Below, in pieces: positions 8,905 to 17,985 of a stretch of 64,000 bases of DNA (within the stretch, counting starts at the first letter, position 1; every line of letters starts with the position of its first letter). Both the position numbers and the translations under genes were made by a program. The stretch is from Rhizobium viscosum (lineage in GTDB: Bacteria > Pseudomonadota > Alphaproteobacteria > Rhizobiales > Rhizobiaceae), in the NCBI RefSeq assembly GCF_014873945.1, contig NZ_JADBEC010000001.1, positions 1-64,000 of the forward strand, written 5' to 3'. Below the pieces are notes generated by a model. The model ran no database searches. It was not told the origin of the DNA and saw nothing but the letters and a program-made list of their open reading frames with translations.

Positions 8905-11010
8905 ATGCGCCCCGCTATTCTCGATCCGCTGTTTTCTCCCGTTTCGGGCCTTCCTGGCGTCGGCCCGAAGATCTCGGAGCTCTTCGTCAAGCTGTTCGGA
9001 CGCGAGACGCCTGACGATTGTCGTGTCATCGACCTGCTGTTCCACGCCCCTTACTCGCTGATCGACCGCCGCAACCAGCCAGGGATTGCCCGCGCGCCGC
9101 AAGGCGCAATCGTAACCATCACTGCGCGTGTCGACCGGCATCAGGCGCCGCCGCGCGGCAATCGCAATGTCCCCTACCGGGTCTTTCTGCATGACGAAAC
9201 CGGCGAGCTGACGCTCGTCTTCTTCCGCGGCCAGGCCGCATGGCTGGAAAAACAGCTGCCGATTGATGAAGAAGTGACCGTCAGCGGCAAGGTCGATTGG
9301 TTTAACGGCCGCCCCTCCATGGTCCACCCCGACTATATCGTCAAGGCGAGCGAAGCCGAGAACCTGCCGCTGGTCGAGCCGATCTATCCGTTGACGGCGG
9401 GGCTTTCACCGAAGACGCTGCGCAAGATCATAGAGGCTGCTCTGCCGCGCATGCCGGAGCTGCCGGAATGGATCGATCTTTCGCTGGCGCAGAAGCAGGG
9501 CCTGCCGTCGATCCGCGACAGCTTTCACATGCTGCACGAGCCGCGGGATCCGTCCGACATCGATCCGCAAGCTCCTGCCCGCCGCCGGCTTGCCTATGAC
9601 GAGTTTCTGGCCGGTCAGCTATCGCTATCGCTGGTGCGCCAGAGGCTGCGCAAAGTGGCTGGGCAACCCGTACATGCCACTGGAGAAATCAGCGGCAAAA
9701 TATTGCAAAATCTTCCCTTTTCGCCAACACGCAGCCAGACGGAGGCCATTGCCGACGTCCTGAAGGACATGGCCGGCACGGAGCGCATGCTGCGGCTGCT
9801 GCAAGGCGATGTCGGCTCCGGCAAGACGCTGGTCGCGCTGCTGTCGATGGCCGCCGTCATCGAGAGCGGCGGACAGGCTGTGCTGATGGCGCCGACGGAA
9901 ATTCTGGCCCGCCAGCATCATGCGACGATCTCGAAATTCGCAGCCGCCGCCGATCTCGGCGTCGAAGTGCTGACAGGCCGCACCAAAGGCCGCGAGCGGG
10001 AAGATATACTTGAGCGCATTGCGTCGGGCGAAGCGCAGATCATCATCGGCACGCATGCCCTCTTCCAGGACAGCGTCAATTACAAGAACCTGATGCTGGC
10101 TGTTGTCGACGAGCAGCATCGTTTCGGCGTGCACCAGCGCTTGCGGCTGACGGCAAAGGGAATCTCGCCGCATATGCTGGTCATGACGGCGACGCCGATC
10201 CCGCGCACGCTGGTGCTGGCAGCCTTCGGCGACATGGACGTCTCGAAGCTGACGGAGAAACCGGCTGGCCGCAAACCGATCCAGACGATCACCGTTCCGA
10301 CCGAGCGGACCGGCGAGATCGTCGGCCGGCTGAAGAGCGCGTTGATGGAAGGCAAGAAAGCCTACTGGATCTGCCCGTTGGTCGAGGAATCCGAAGAAGT
10401 CGACCTGATGTCAGCAGAAGAGCGACATGCGACGCTTGTCTCGGCGCTCGGCCCCGGCATTGGCCTTATCCATGGGCGCATGAGCGGGCCTGAGAAGGAT
10501 GCCGTGATGCTGGCTTTCAAGAGCGGTGAATTGCGGCTGCTGGTGGCGACGACCGTCGTCGAAGTCGGCGTCGACGTGCCGGATGCGACGATCATGGTGA
10601 TCGAACATGCCGAGCGCTTCGGACTGGCGCAGCTGCACCAGCTTCGCGGACGTGTCGGACGGGGCGACGAGGCCTCAACCTGCATCCTGCTCTATAAAGG
10701 TCCCCTCGGGGAAACGGGCCATGCGCGGCTCTCCATCATGCGCGAAACGGAAGACGGCTTCCGGATTGCGGAAGAGGATCTGAAGCTGCGCGGCGAAGGC
10801 GAAGTTCTCGGGACGCGCCAGTCAGGTACGCCGGGCTTTCGTATCGCCAGTCTCGAGGCGCATGCCGACCTCCTGGAGATCGCCCGCAAGGACGCGGCCT
10901 ATCTGATCGAGCGCGATCCGGAACTGACGAGCGAGCGCGGCGAGGCAGTACGCACCTTGCTCTATCTCTTCCGTCGAGACGAAGCGATCCGGTTCCTCAG
11001 AGCCGGTTAG
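8905..11010 (+). CDS. recG: ATP-dependent DNA helicase RecG
   Basis: A 701-residue superfamily 2 helicase that reverses stalled forks and processes branched DNA (E. coli RecG, 693). The N-terminal wedge/OB region includes GVGPKISELF. The helicase core has Walker A GDVGSGKT near residues 300-307, the DEQH box near 400, MTATPIPRTLVL, and QLRGRVGRG in motif VI. ATG at 8905 gives the family length; the upstream 27 codons look non-coding. It is transcribed divergently from sdhE-mfd across about 95 bases. Its TAG stop lies in the left arm of the 11008-11055 palindrome. Confidence 0.97.
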   Translation: MRPAILDPLFSPVSGLPGVGPKISELFVKLFGRETPDDCRVIDLLFHAPYSLIDRRNQPGIARAPQGAIVTITARVDRHQAPPRGNRNVPYRVFLHDETGELTLVFFRGQAAWLEKQLPIDEEVTVSGKVDWFNGRPSMVHPDYIVKASEAENLPLVEPIYPLTAGLSPKTLRKIIEAALPRMPELPEWIDLSLAQKQGLPSIRDSFHMLHEPRDPSDIDPQAPARRRLAYDEFLAGQLSLSLVRQRLRKVAGQPVHATGEISGKILQNLPFSPTRSQTEAIADVLKDMAGTERMLRLLQGDVGSGKTLVALLSMAAVIESGGQAVLMAPTEILARQHHATISKFAAAADLGVEVLTGRTKGREREDILERIASGEAQIIIGTHALFQDSVNYKNLMLAVVDEQHRFGVHQRLRLTAKGISPHMLVMTATPIPRTLVLAAFGDMDVSKLTEKPAGRKPIQTITVPTERTGEIVGRLKSALMEGKKAYWICPLVEESEEVDLMSAEERHATLVSALGPGIGLIHGRMSGPEKDAVMLAFKSGELRLLVATTVVEVGVDVPDATIMVIEHAERFGLAQLHQLRGRVGRGDEASTCILLYKGPLGETGHARLSIMRETEDGFRIAEEDLKLRGEGEVLGTRQSGTPGFRIASLEAHADLLEIARKDAAYLIERDPELTSERGEAVRTLLYLFRRDEAIRFLRAG

Positions 11011-11055
11011 AGCCTTTCTTGGTCAGATTGCGGCATTCTGACCAGGAAAGCTCTA
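11008..11055. repeat. Palindrome between convergent recG and DUF502 genes, carrying both stop codons
   Basis: Arms TAGAGC(C)TTTC(T)TGGTCAG (11008-11026) and its near-exact reverse complement (11038-11055), loop of 11 bases. The TAG of recG is the first three bases of the left arm, and the TAG of the minus-strand gene is the end of the right arm. It could form a bidirectional terminator-like hairpin, but there is no T run on either side. Confidence 0.75.
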
Positions 11056-11739
11056 GTCGACCTTGGATATCGCCTTCGGCTTGGGACGCAGGACCGGCAA
11101 ATGTTCCGGGGCGACGAGGCCGCCTGATATCAGGAATTTGGCGGCATCCTCCGGGTTCATGTCGAGCATGACGATCTTCTCGCGCGGAACGAAGATGAGA
11201 AAGCCGGCCGTCGGCACCGGTGTTGGCGGCAGGAAGACCGCGACCATATCCTCACCCATCGCATTGAACTTCGAGCCAATCTCACCCTTGGCATCGGTGG
11301 CGATGAAAACGAGCGCCCAAAGGCCTGGGCCAGGATATTCGATCAGGCCGACCTTCTTGAAGGAATTCGACTGTTCCTTCAGCACCGTTTCGAAGATCTG
11401 CTTCACGCTTCTGTAGATGGTGCGCACCAGCGGCATGCGCTGAACGATAGATTCGCCGAAGCGGACGATGCTCTGACCGATGAGGTTCTTGCCGAGGAAG
11501 CCAACGATCGTGATGATAATCACCGCGGTTAGCAGGCCGAAACCGGGAATGGCGAAATTTATATAGCTTTCCGGATTCCAGCGCTCCGGGATATAGGGCC
11601 GCACCCAGCTGTCCGACCAATGAATGAAGGTCCAGGTCAGCCAGATGGTGATCGCGATCGGCGCGCAGATGATAAGGCCGGCGAGAAAATTATTCCTCAG
11701 CCGCATTGCGACCGGCACTCGGGGAGCCTTCTCGGTCAT
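11053..11739 (-). CDS. DUF502 family inner-membrane protein
   Basis: A 228-residue protein with two strong membrane segments (about residues 15-37 and 60-85) separated by a short loop, then a soluble C-terminal part containing RMPLVRTIYRSVKQI, EYPGPGLWALVFIAT and FLPPTPVPTAGF, which identify DUF502. No biochemical role is established for the family in bacteria; it is often found near recG or glmS in alphaproteobacteria, as here. Its stop codon is shared with the palindrome at 11008-11055. Confidence 0.9.
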   Translation of the reverse strand: MTEKAPRVPVAMRLRNNFLAGLIICAPIAITIWLTWTFIHWSDSWVRPYIPERWNPESYINFAIPGFGLLTAVIIITIVGFLGKNLIGQSIVRFGESIVQRMPLVRTIYRSVKQIFETVLKEQSNSFKKVGLIEYPGPGLWALVFIATDAKGEIGSKFNAMGEDMVAVFLPPTPVPTAGFLIFVPREKIVMLDMNPEDAAKFLISGGLVAPEHLPVLRPKPKAISKVD

Positions 11740-11770
11740 CTTTTCTGATGAACTCCGTTTCAGTCTTTAG

Positions 11771-11792
11771 ACAGGCCGGTTCACCGGCCTTC
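11771..11792 (-). terminator. Possible terminator downstream of glmS
   Basis: Perfect 8-bp stem (11773-11780 with 11783-11790) about 75 bases past the glmS stop. There is no clear T run, so function as a terminator is uncertain. Confidence 0.4.
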
Positions 11793-11862
11793 CCCCTGTG
11801 TCCATAGGCTCAAAATTGCCAGAATTCGCCTTGTCGCACAACTTGTTTCAGCCTTGAAGGGC

Positions 11863-13689
11863 TTACTCCACAGTCACCGATTTTGCGAGGTTGCGCGGCT
11901 GGTCGACGTCCGTGCCCATGAAGACCGCCGTGTGGTAGGCAAGCAGCTGGATCGGCAGCGAGAAGATCATCGGCGAGATGATTTCATCGACGTTCGGCAG
12001 CGTGATCGTTGCCATGGTTGGCAGTTTCGAAGCAGCTGCACCGGCTTCATCGGTGATGAAGATGATGCGGCCGCCGCGGGCTGCGACTTCCTGCATGTTG
12101 GACACGGTCTTGTCGAAGAAACGGTCATAAGGTGCGATGACAATGACGGGCATGTTTTCGTCGATCAACGCGATCGGTCCATGCTTCAGCTCGCCGGCGG
12201 CATAACCTTCAGCGTGGATATAGGAGATTTCCTTAAGCTTCAGTGCGCCCTCCATGGCGAGCGGGAAGCTGGTGCCGCGGCCGAGATAGAGCACGTCCTT
12301 GCACTTGGAGAGTTCGCGCGACAAGCCTTCCATCTGCGGCTGGATGAGATTGAGGACGCGGCTCATGATCCGCGGCATTTCCGCAAGGTGGCGCACCATC
12401 GCCTTCTCGTCATCGGCACTGATGGTGCCGCGGGCGCGGCCAGCGCCAATCGCGAGTGAGGCAAGCACGGCAAGCTGGCAGGTGAAGGCCTTGGTGGAGG
12501 CAACGCCGATTTCCGGGCCGGCCATGATCGGGAAGACGGCATCGGATTCACGGGCGATGGTCGATTCCCGCACGTTGACGACGGCGCCGATCTTCAGACC
12601 GTTGTCTTTGCAGTAGCGCAGCGATGCCAGCGTATCGGCAGTCTCCCCCGACTGTGAGATGAAGAGGGCTGCCTGTGAGGGCTGCAGCGGCATTTCGCGG
12701 TAACGGAACTCAGAGGCGACGTCGATTTCGACCGGCAGGCGCGCATAGCGCTCGAACCAGTATTTGCCGATAAGGCCGGCGAGATAGGCGGTACCGCAGG
12801 CCGAGATCGCAAGGCCGGTCGCGGCCTTAAAATCGATGGCGGATGCATTCGGGCTGATCGTGTTAGCAGCGAAGTCCACGTAGTGGCTCAGCGCGTGGGA
12901 GATCACCTCCGGCTGCTCGTAGATTTCCTTTTCCATGAAGTGGCGGTGATTGCCCTTGTCGACGACATAGGCAGTCGCCTGCGAGATCTGGCGCGGACGC
13001 TTGACGACCTTGCCGGAGAAATCAAGCACGGTTGCACCATCCCGGGTGATGATGGCCCAATCGCCGTCGACGAGATAGGTAATCTCATTAGTAAAGGGCG
13101 ACAGCGCAATGGCATCCGAGCCCAGGAACATTTCGCCCTTTCCATAGCCGACAGCAAGCGGCGGGCCGGATCGGGCAGCCATGATCGTGCCGGGATCGTT
13201 CTTCAGCATGACGGCCAGCGCATAGGCGCCGGTGACGCGGTTCAGCATCTTCAGCATGGCTTCGCGCGGAGAATGGCCCTCACGTAGATATTTCGCCATC
13301 AGATGAGCGACGACTTCCGTATCAGTCTGGCTCTGAAAGGCAGCACCCTCATGGCTCAGCTCGTCACGCAATTCGGAGAAATTCTCGATGATGCCGTTAT
13401 GGACGACGGCGACACCTTCGACGAAATGCGGATGGGCATTGGTCTCGTTCGGCACGCCATGGGTTGCCCAGCGCGTGTGGGCGATGCCGGTCGTTCCCGG
13501 CAGTGGTTCGCTGTCGAGACGGTTCTCGAGGTTGAAGAGCTTGCCCTCGGCGCGACGGCGATCCATCACGCCTTCATGGATCGTGGCGACGCCGGCGGAA
13601 TCGTAACCGCGATATTCCAACCGCTTCAGCGCATCGACAAGACGGCTCGCAACCGGCGCATTTCCGACGATCCCCACAATTCCGCACAT
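11863..13689 (-). CDS. glmS: Glutamine-fructose-6-phosphate aminotransferase (isomerizing)
   Basis: Makes glucosamine-6-phosphate from fructose-6-phosphate and glutamine, the first committed step to UDP-GlcNAc for peptidoglycan and LPS. It has 608 residues, the usual length. The nucleophile Cys2 in MCGIVG starts the class II glutamine amidotransferase domain (residues 1-about 220, with HTRWATHG). Two SIS sugar-isomerase domains follow, with SACGTAYLAG, SQSGETADT and GRGTSFPLAMEGALKLKE. The C-terminus ENPRNLAKSVTVE-type ending (here DQPRNLAKSVTVE) is typical. It lies 107 bases downstream of glmU in the same direction. Confidence 0.98.
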   Translation of the reverse strand: MCGIVGIVGNAPVASRLVDALKRLEYRGYDSAGVATIHEGVMDRRRAEGKLFNLENRLDSEPLPGTTGIAHTRWATHGVPNETNAHPHFVEGVAVVHNGIIENFSELRDELSHEGAAFQSQTDTEVVAHLMAKYLREGHSPREAMLKMLNRVTGAYALAVMLKNDPGTIMAARSGPPLAVGYGKGEMFLGSDAIALSPFTNEITYLVDGDWAIITRDGATVLDFSGKVVKRPRQISQATAYVVDKGNHRHFMEKEIYEQPEVISHALSHYVDFAANTISPNASAIDFKAATGLAISACGTAYLAGLIGKYWFERYARLPVEIDVASEFRYREMPLQPSQAALFISQSGETADTLASLRYCKDNGLKIGAVVNVRESTIARESDAVFPIMAGPEIGVASTKAFTCQLAVLASLAIGAGRARGTISADDEKAMVRHLAEMPRIMSRVLNLIQPQMEGLSRELSKCKDVLYLGRGTSFPLAMEGALKLKEISYIHAEGYAAGELKHGPIALIDENMPVIVIAPYDRFFDKTVSNMQEVAARGGRIIFITDEAGAAASKLPTMATITLPNVDEIISPMIFSLPIQLLAYHTAVFMGTDVDQPRNLAKSVTVE

Positions 13690-13796
13690 GCAAACTTCCC
13701 CTCAGACCTGTTCAGTGAGGCCACTCCTAGCGATTCCCGCTTATTTCTCAATTGGTAGAGCGGTCACTTTCGATTTCCGCACGTTACGGACGAAGG

Positions 13797-15158
13797 TCAG
13801 CCTTTGGCTTTCTTCGCCGCCTTGATGGCGAGCGCCCGTTCTCGCAGGAGCTTGGCGCGTTCGGGCTTGATCTCCTGCCGGGCGCGACCGAAGGCGAGCG
13901 CATCATCAGGCACATCCGCCGTGATGACGCTGCCCGATGCGATATAGGCGCTATCGCCGATCGTGACAGGAGCGACCAGCGAGGAATTCGAACCGATGAA
14001 AGCATCCTTGCCGATGACGGTCTCGAACTTGTTCACCCCGTCATAGTTGCAGGTAATCGTGCCGGCGCCGATATTTGTGCCGGAGCCGATAACGGCGTCG
14101 CCGATATAGGTCAGGTGGTTGACCTTGGCGCCCTCCCCGATCTTGCCGTTCTTGACTTCGCAGAAATTGCCGACCTTGGATCCAATAGAGAGATCCGCAC
14201 CCGGACGCAGACGGGCGAAAGGACCGACCGTTGCGCCTTCGCTCACGTGCGCGCCTTCGATATGCGAGAAGGCATGGATGACAGCGCCGCCATCGATGAC
14301 GGCACCGGGGCCGAAGACGACATTCGGTTCGATCAGCGCATCCTGGCCGATGACGGTGTCGTAGCAGAGGAACACCGTTTCCGGCGCGATCATCGTCACA
14401 CCCGAGAGCATCAGCTCGTGGCGGCGGCGCTCCTGCCAGAAGCGTTCGATCGTAGCAAGTTCGGCGCGATTGTTGCAGCCAGCCATCTCGACTTCAGGCG
14501 CATCGACGGCGGTAACGCGGCCGCCAAGCGAGCGGGCGATTTCGACGAGATCGGTCAGATAATATTCGCCCTTGGCATTGCTGTTGCCGATGCGCGACAG
14601 CAGGTCGAGCGCCTTGCGGCCGTTGATCGCCATGAGGCCGCTGTTGCACCACTTGACGGCGCGCTCGGCATCCGTTGCATCCTTCTCCTCGCGGATGGCA
14701 ATCAATTCGCCGTCCTTGACGAGCAGGCGTCCGTAGCCGGTCGGACGGTCCGTATGAAACCCGATGACAACGATGTCGCTGCCTTCGGCCAGAGCCTTGC
14801 GGGCTTCGAACAGCGGACCGGCGGTCTGCAGCGGCACGTCGCCGTAAGTCACGAGAATATCGTCATAGCCTTCGGCAATTGCTTCACGGGCGGCGAGAAC
14901 GGCGTGGCCGGTACCGAGGCGCTGTTCCTGGATATATGATTTGACCGTCACGCCGCCGATATCGGCAGCCTTCGCCACTCTCTCGGCATCCCGGCCGACG
15001 ACGAGGGCGACGGAGGAAACTCCCGTAGCAGCCACGGCATCGACGACATGAGCGATCATCGGTCGGCCGGCGACATCATGAAGCACCTTCGACTTTGAGG
15101 ATTTCATTCGCGTGCTGTCACCGGCGGCGAGAATGACGGCAAGGCAGGTGCGTTCCAT
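13797..15158 (-). CDS. glmU: Bifunctional UDP-GlcNAc pyrophosphorylase / GlcN-1-P N-acetyltransferase
   Basis: Acetylates glucosamine-1-phosphate and couples it to UTP, giving UDP-GlcNAc. It has 453 residues. The N-terminal nucleotidyltransferase carries [19 protein letters not shown] and the [12 protein letters not shown] segment. The C-terminal left-handed beta helix has hexapeptide repeats from about residue 250, then the acetyl-CoA region [12 protein letters not shown]. The nucleotide-binding loop reads AAGDSTRM in place of the more usual AAGxGTRM, a conservative change. With glmS next door and in the same orientation it forms the aminosugar precursor pair. Confidence 0.98.
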   Translation of the reverse strand: MERTCLAVILAAGDSTRMKSSKSKVLHDVAGRPMIAHVVDAVAATGVSSVALVVGRDAERVAKAADIGGVTVKSYIQEQRLGTGHAVLAAREAIAEGYDDILVTYGDVPLQTAGPLFEARKALAEGSDIVVIGFHTDRPTGYGRLLVKDGELIAIREEKDATDAERAVKWCNSGLMAINGRKALDLLSRIGNSNAKGEYYLTDLVEIARSLGGRVTAVDAPEVEMAGCNNRAELATIERFWQERRRHELMLSGVTMIAPETVFLCYDTVIGQDALIEPNVVFGPGAVIDGGAVIHAFSHIEGAHVSEGATVGPFARLRPGADLSIGSKVGNFCEVKNGKIGEGAKVNHLTYIGDAVIGSGTNIGAGTITCNYDGVNKFETVIGKDAFIGSNSSLVAPVTIGDSAYIASGSVITADVPDDALAFGRARQEIKPERAKLLRERALAIKAAKKAKG

Positions 15159-15221
15159 GGCAGACTCCGAGAATCCATTACGAGGCGGCTCTTCTGCCGC
15201 TCATAGCAGCAAGGCGACGCT

Positions 15222-15995
15222 TCAAAAAGACGAAATCGGCAGGGAAACGATGGGCTCGGAGAGTGCAGAGAAGGCTTCGTGGACGTGGTCCCTGCCCTCG
15301 ACGATGACAACTTCCATCGCCCTGCGCGCCGCAGCGGCGTCGCCTGCCGCAATGGCGTCGACGATGCGCATATGGGTTTCAGCAATGTTGGCGAAACCAC
15401 TCTCGGATGGCGGAGTACTCATGCGGAACATGCCGACGAGTGCCGCCTCGATGAGCCCACCGAGCGTGCGCATGAAGGGATTATGAGACGCCTCTGAAAC
15501 GGCGAGATGGAAGCGCAAATCGGCAAGTGCCAGGCTGTCGGCCGTGTGGTCACTTGCGGCCATGTCGAGCGCCAGGCCGCGCAGCCATTCGATCTCGTCC
15601 GGTTTTGCACGCTCGGCCACAAGGCCGGCAGCGAAGGGTTCGAAAGCGAGGCGGATATCGTAAAGCTGCAGGAGGAATTCTTCACTCACACCGTTGGCGA
15701 AATGCCAGGATATGATTTCGGTGTCGAACATGTTCCAAAAGTTCTTTTCCGTCACACGCGTACCGACGCGCGCCTTTGCAACGACCATGCCCTTGGCGGC
15801 GAGCGTCTTCATCGTTTCACGCAGCACCGTGCGCGAGACCTTGAAGCGCTGCGCCAGCTCTCCATCTCCGGGCAAGATCGTGCCAACAGGATAGGTGCCG
15901 GCGACGATCCCCCGGCCGAGTTCATCGACGACATGCGCGTGGCTTGTTCGGGTTCTTCGCCCTGCCTTACGGGTTTCAAGCGGTCTGTTGCGCAA
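15222..15995 (-). CDS. GntR-family regulator (FadR/FCD type) of the galactofuranose-type transporter
   Basis: A 257-residue repressor or activator with an N-terminal winged HTH (about residues 25-90, including GDGELAQRFKVSRTVLRETMKTL) and a C-terminal FCD ligand-binding domain with the metal-binding His pattern (DLRFHLAVSEASHN). I place the start at TTG 15995: AGGAGGA lies about 10 bases upstream and overlaps the TAG stop of the preceding permease gene, so translation is probably coupled. No ATG fits. Being last in the transporter operon suggests it controls that operon; a candidate site is at 20639-20649. Confidence 0.87.
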   Translation of the reverse strand: MRNRPLETRKAGRRTRTSHAHVVDELGRGIVAGTYPVGTILPGDGELAQRFKVSRTVLRETMKTLAAKGMVVAKARVGTRVTEKNFWNMFDTEIISWHFANGVSEEFLLQLYDIRLAFEPFAAGLVAERAKPDEIEWLRGLALDMAASDHTADSLALADLRFHLAVSEASHNPFMRTLGGLIEAALVGMFRMSTPPSESGFANIAETHMRIVDAIAAGDAAAARRAMEVVIVEGRDHVHEAFSALSEPIVSLPISSF

Positions 15996-16009
15996 ATACG
16001 ACACTCCTC

Positions 16010-16978
16010 CTAGCCATATCTCCTGTTCAAACTGGAAAGGAAAAGGATGGCCTTCTGCATTACCATAAATGCAAAAAGCAGCAGGCCAATCAGGATTTTC
16101 GTCCACCAGCTCGACAGCGTGCCGTCGAAAGTGATGTAAGTCTGAATGAGCCCCTGGATCAGCAGACCGATGAAGGTCCCTGCCACGAATCCCGCTCCTC
16201 CTGTCAGCAGCGTCCCTCCGATGACGACTGCTGCGATGGCATCCAATTCGACGCCCACCGCCGCAAGAGAATATCCTGCAGAGGTGTATAGGGAAAAAAC
16301 GATTCCGGATAGGCCCGCCAGAAAACCCGACAAGGCATAGATCTGGATCGTCGTGCGCGCCACTGGAACGCCCATCAACTGTGCCGTCTGCACGCCGCCG
16401 CCCAGCGCATAGACATTGGTCCCGAAGCGGGTGCGATGCGCGATGAAGATGCCGGCTGCGAACACGATCAGCATGATACCGCCGATCAGCGTCAGGCGCC
16501 CGCCGCCCGGCAGCCGATAGTAGAGGCTGGTCAGCGTCGAATAATATTCGTGATTGATCGGAATGCTGTCGATCGACAGGACATAGGCCATGCCGCGAGC
16601 CAGGAACATCCCGGCAAGAGTCACGATGAAAGGCGGCATCTGCAGGAAATGGATGATCATGCCCATAACGGCACCGAAGGCCGTGGTGATGATGAGAACG
16701 ATCGCAAAGGCGGCCAGCGGATGAATGCTGGTATTCTGCAGAATCACTGCCAGAAAAACGCCGGTGAAGGCGATAACGGACCCAATCGACAGATCGATGC
16801 CGCCGGAAATGATGACGAAGGTCATGCCGACGGCAGCGATGCCGAGAAAGGCGTTATCCGTCAGCAGATTACCGATGACGCGTGTCGACAGGATGTTCGG
16901 GTACTGCAGCGTGCAAACCGCATAGGCGAGCACGAAGATGACGATCGTCGCAAGGAGCGGCAAGTATTTGGAATTCAT
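16010..16978 (-). CDS. yjfF: Sugar ABC transporter permease YjfF (galactofuranose type)
   Basis: A 322-residue inner-membrane permease of the ribose/galactofuranose class (BPD_transp_2 family) with about eight to ten hydrophobic segments. The family signature GISGGIDLSIGSVIAFTG-type stretch is seen as VIISGGIDLSIGSV near residue 60, and YALGGGVQTAQLMGV near 195. It overlaps the preceding permease by four bases (ATGA). With YtfT it should form the channel; E. coli YjfF is of the same length and order. Confidence 0.88.
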   Translation of the reverse strand: MNSKYLPLLATIVIFVLAYAVCTLQYPNILSTRVIGNLLTDNAFLGIAAVGMTFVIISGGIDLSIGSVIAFTGVFLAVILQNTSIHPLAAFAIVLIITTAFGAVMGMIIHFLQMPPFIVTLAGMFLARGMAYVLSIDSIPINHEYYSTLTSLYYRLPGGGRLTLIGGIMLIVFAAGIFIAHRTRFGTNVYALGGGVQTAQLMGVPVARTTIQIYALSGFLAGLSGIVFSLYTSAGYSLAAVGVELDAIAAVVIGGTLLTGGAGFVAGTFIGLLIQGLIQTYITFDGTLSSWWTKILIGLLLFAFMVMQKAILFLSSLNRRYG

Positions 16979-17985
16979 TTGCGCCCCCCTGCGTCCGTCC
17001 TGCGGGTCAGGAAGCCGGTCAGCGATTGCATGGCCGGCGACTGGATGACCAGAATGACGATGATGATGATCGCCTTGATGATGAGATTGAACTCCGGCGG
17101 AAAGCCGGAAAGCAGAATGCCGGTATTGACTGCCTGGATGATCATTGCGCCGACCAGCGAGCCGATGATGCTGAAGCGGCCACCGAGCAACGAGTTGCCG
17201 CCGACGACGACGGCGAGGATGGCATCGAGCTCCAGCCAGAGGCCGGCATTGTTGGCGTCCGCGCCCTTGATATCGGCGGCGACGATGATGCCCGCGATGG
17301 AAGCACAGAGGCCGCTCAGCATATAGACCGCCATCAGCAGCACCGGTGTCTGTACGCCTGACAGCGTGCTCGCGCGCCTGTTGATGCCGACAGCCTCGAT
17401 CAGCATGCCGAGCGCCGTGCGGCGGACCAGCAGGATGACCATCAGGGCGACGATCAGCCAGATGACGACGGGCATGGGCAGGAAGGCGAAGGAACCGCTG
17501 CCGAGAAAGATCAGCCCGTCATCGTTGAAAGTCATGATGGCGCCTTCGGTGATGAGCTGGGCGATCCCGCGGCCGGCGACCATCAGAACGAGTGTCGCGA
17601 TGATCGGCTGGATGTTGAGGACGGCGACGAGGAAGCCGTTCCAGAAGCCGCAGAGCAGCCCGATGACAACAGTGAGTGCCAGCGTGTAGGCAAGCGAATT
17701 TCCTTCGACGATCGACGAGGCTGCAACGGCGCCGCAAATCGCAACGACCGCGCCGACCGAAAGATCGATGCCCTTGGTGGCGATCACAAGTGTCATGCCA
17801 ATCGCCAGCAGCGCAACGGGCGCGCCGCGATTGAGCACATCGATGATGCTTCCGTAGAGCCGGCCATTTTGAACAATTACATCAAGAAATTGCGGGAAGA
17901 AGCTGAAATTCAAAAGAAGAACAACCAAAAGCGCAATCAATTGCGGCGCAAGACGAAAGCCCAGCGCCTTCAGCGAGGCAGTCAT
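16975..17985 (-). CDS. ytfT: Sugar ABC transporter permease YtfT (galactofuranose type)
   Basis: A 336-residue multi-span permease of the same family as its neighbour. The signature IATKGIDLSVGAVVAICGAV occurs near residue 70, and EAVGINRRASTLSGVQT around 215. It overlaps the ATPase gene upstream and yjfF downstream by four bases each, a tight operon. It should pair with YjfF as a heterodimeric channel driven by the ATPase at 17982. Confidence 0.88.
   Translation of the reverse strand: MTASLKALGFRLAPQLIALLVVLLLNFSFFPQFLDVIVQNGRLYGSIIDVLNRGAPVALLAIGMTLVIATKGIDLSVGAVVAICGAVAASSIVEGNSLAYTLALTVVIGLLCGFWNGFLVAVLNIQPIIATLVLMVAGRGIAQLITEGAIMTFNDDGLIFLGSGSFAFLPMPVVIWLIVALMVILLVRRTALGMLIEAVGINRRASTLSGVQTPVLLMAVYMLSGLCASIAGIIVAADIKGADANNAGLWLELDAILAVVVGGNSLLGGRFSIIGSLVGAMIIQAVNTGILLSGFPPEFNLIIKAIIIIVILVIQSPAMQSLTGFLTRRTDAGGRK

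Noticed and set aside
13690..13796. glmS ribozyme upstream of glmS
   Set aside because: That ribozyme is typical of Firmicutes; no such core is visible in this short gap.
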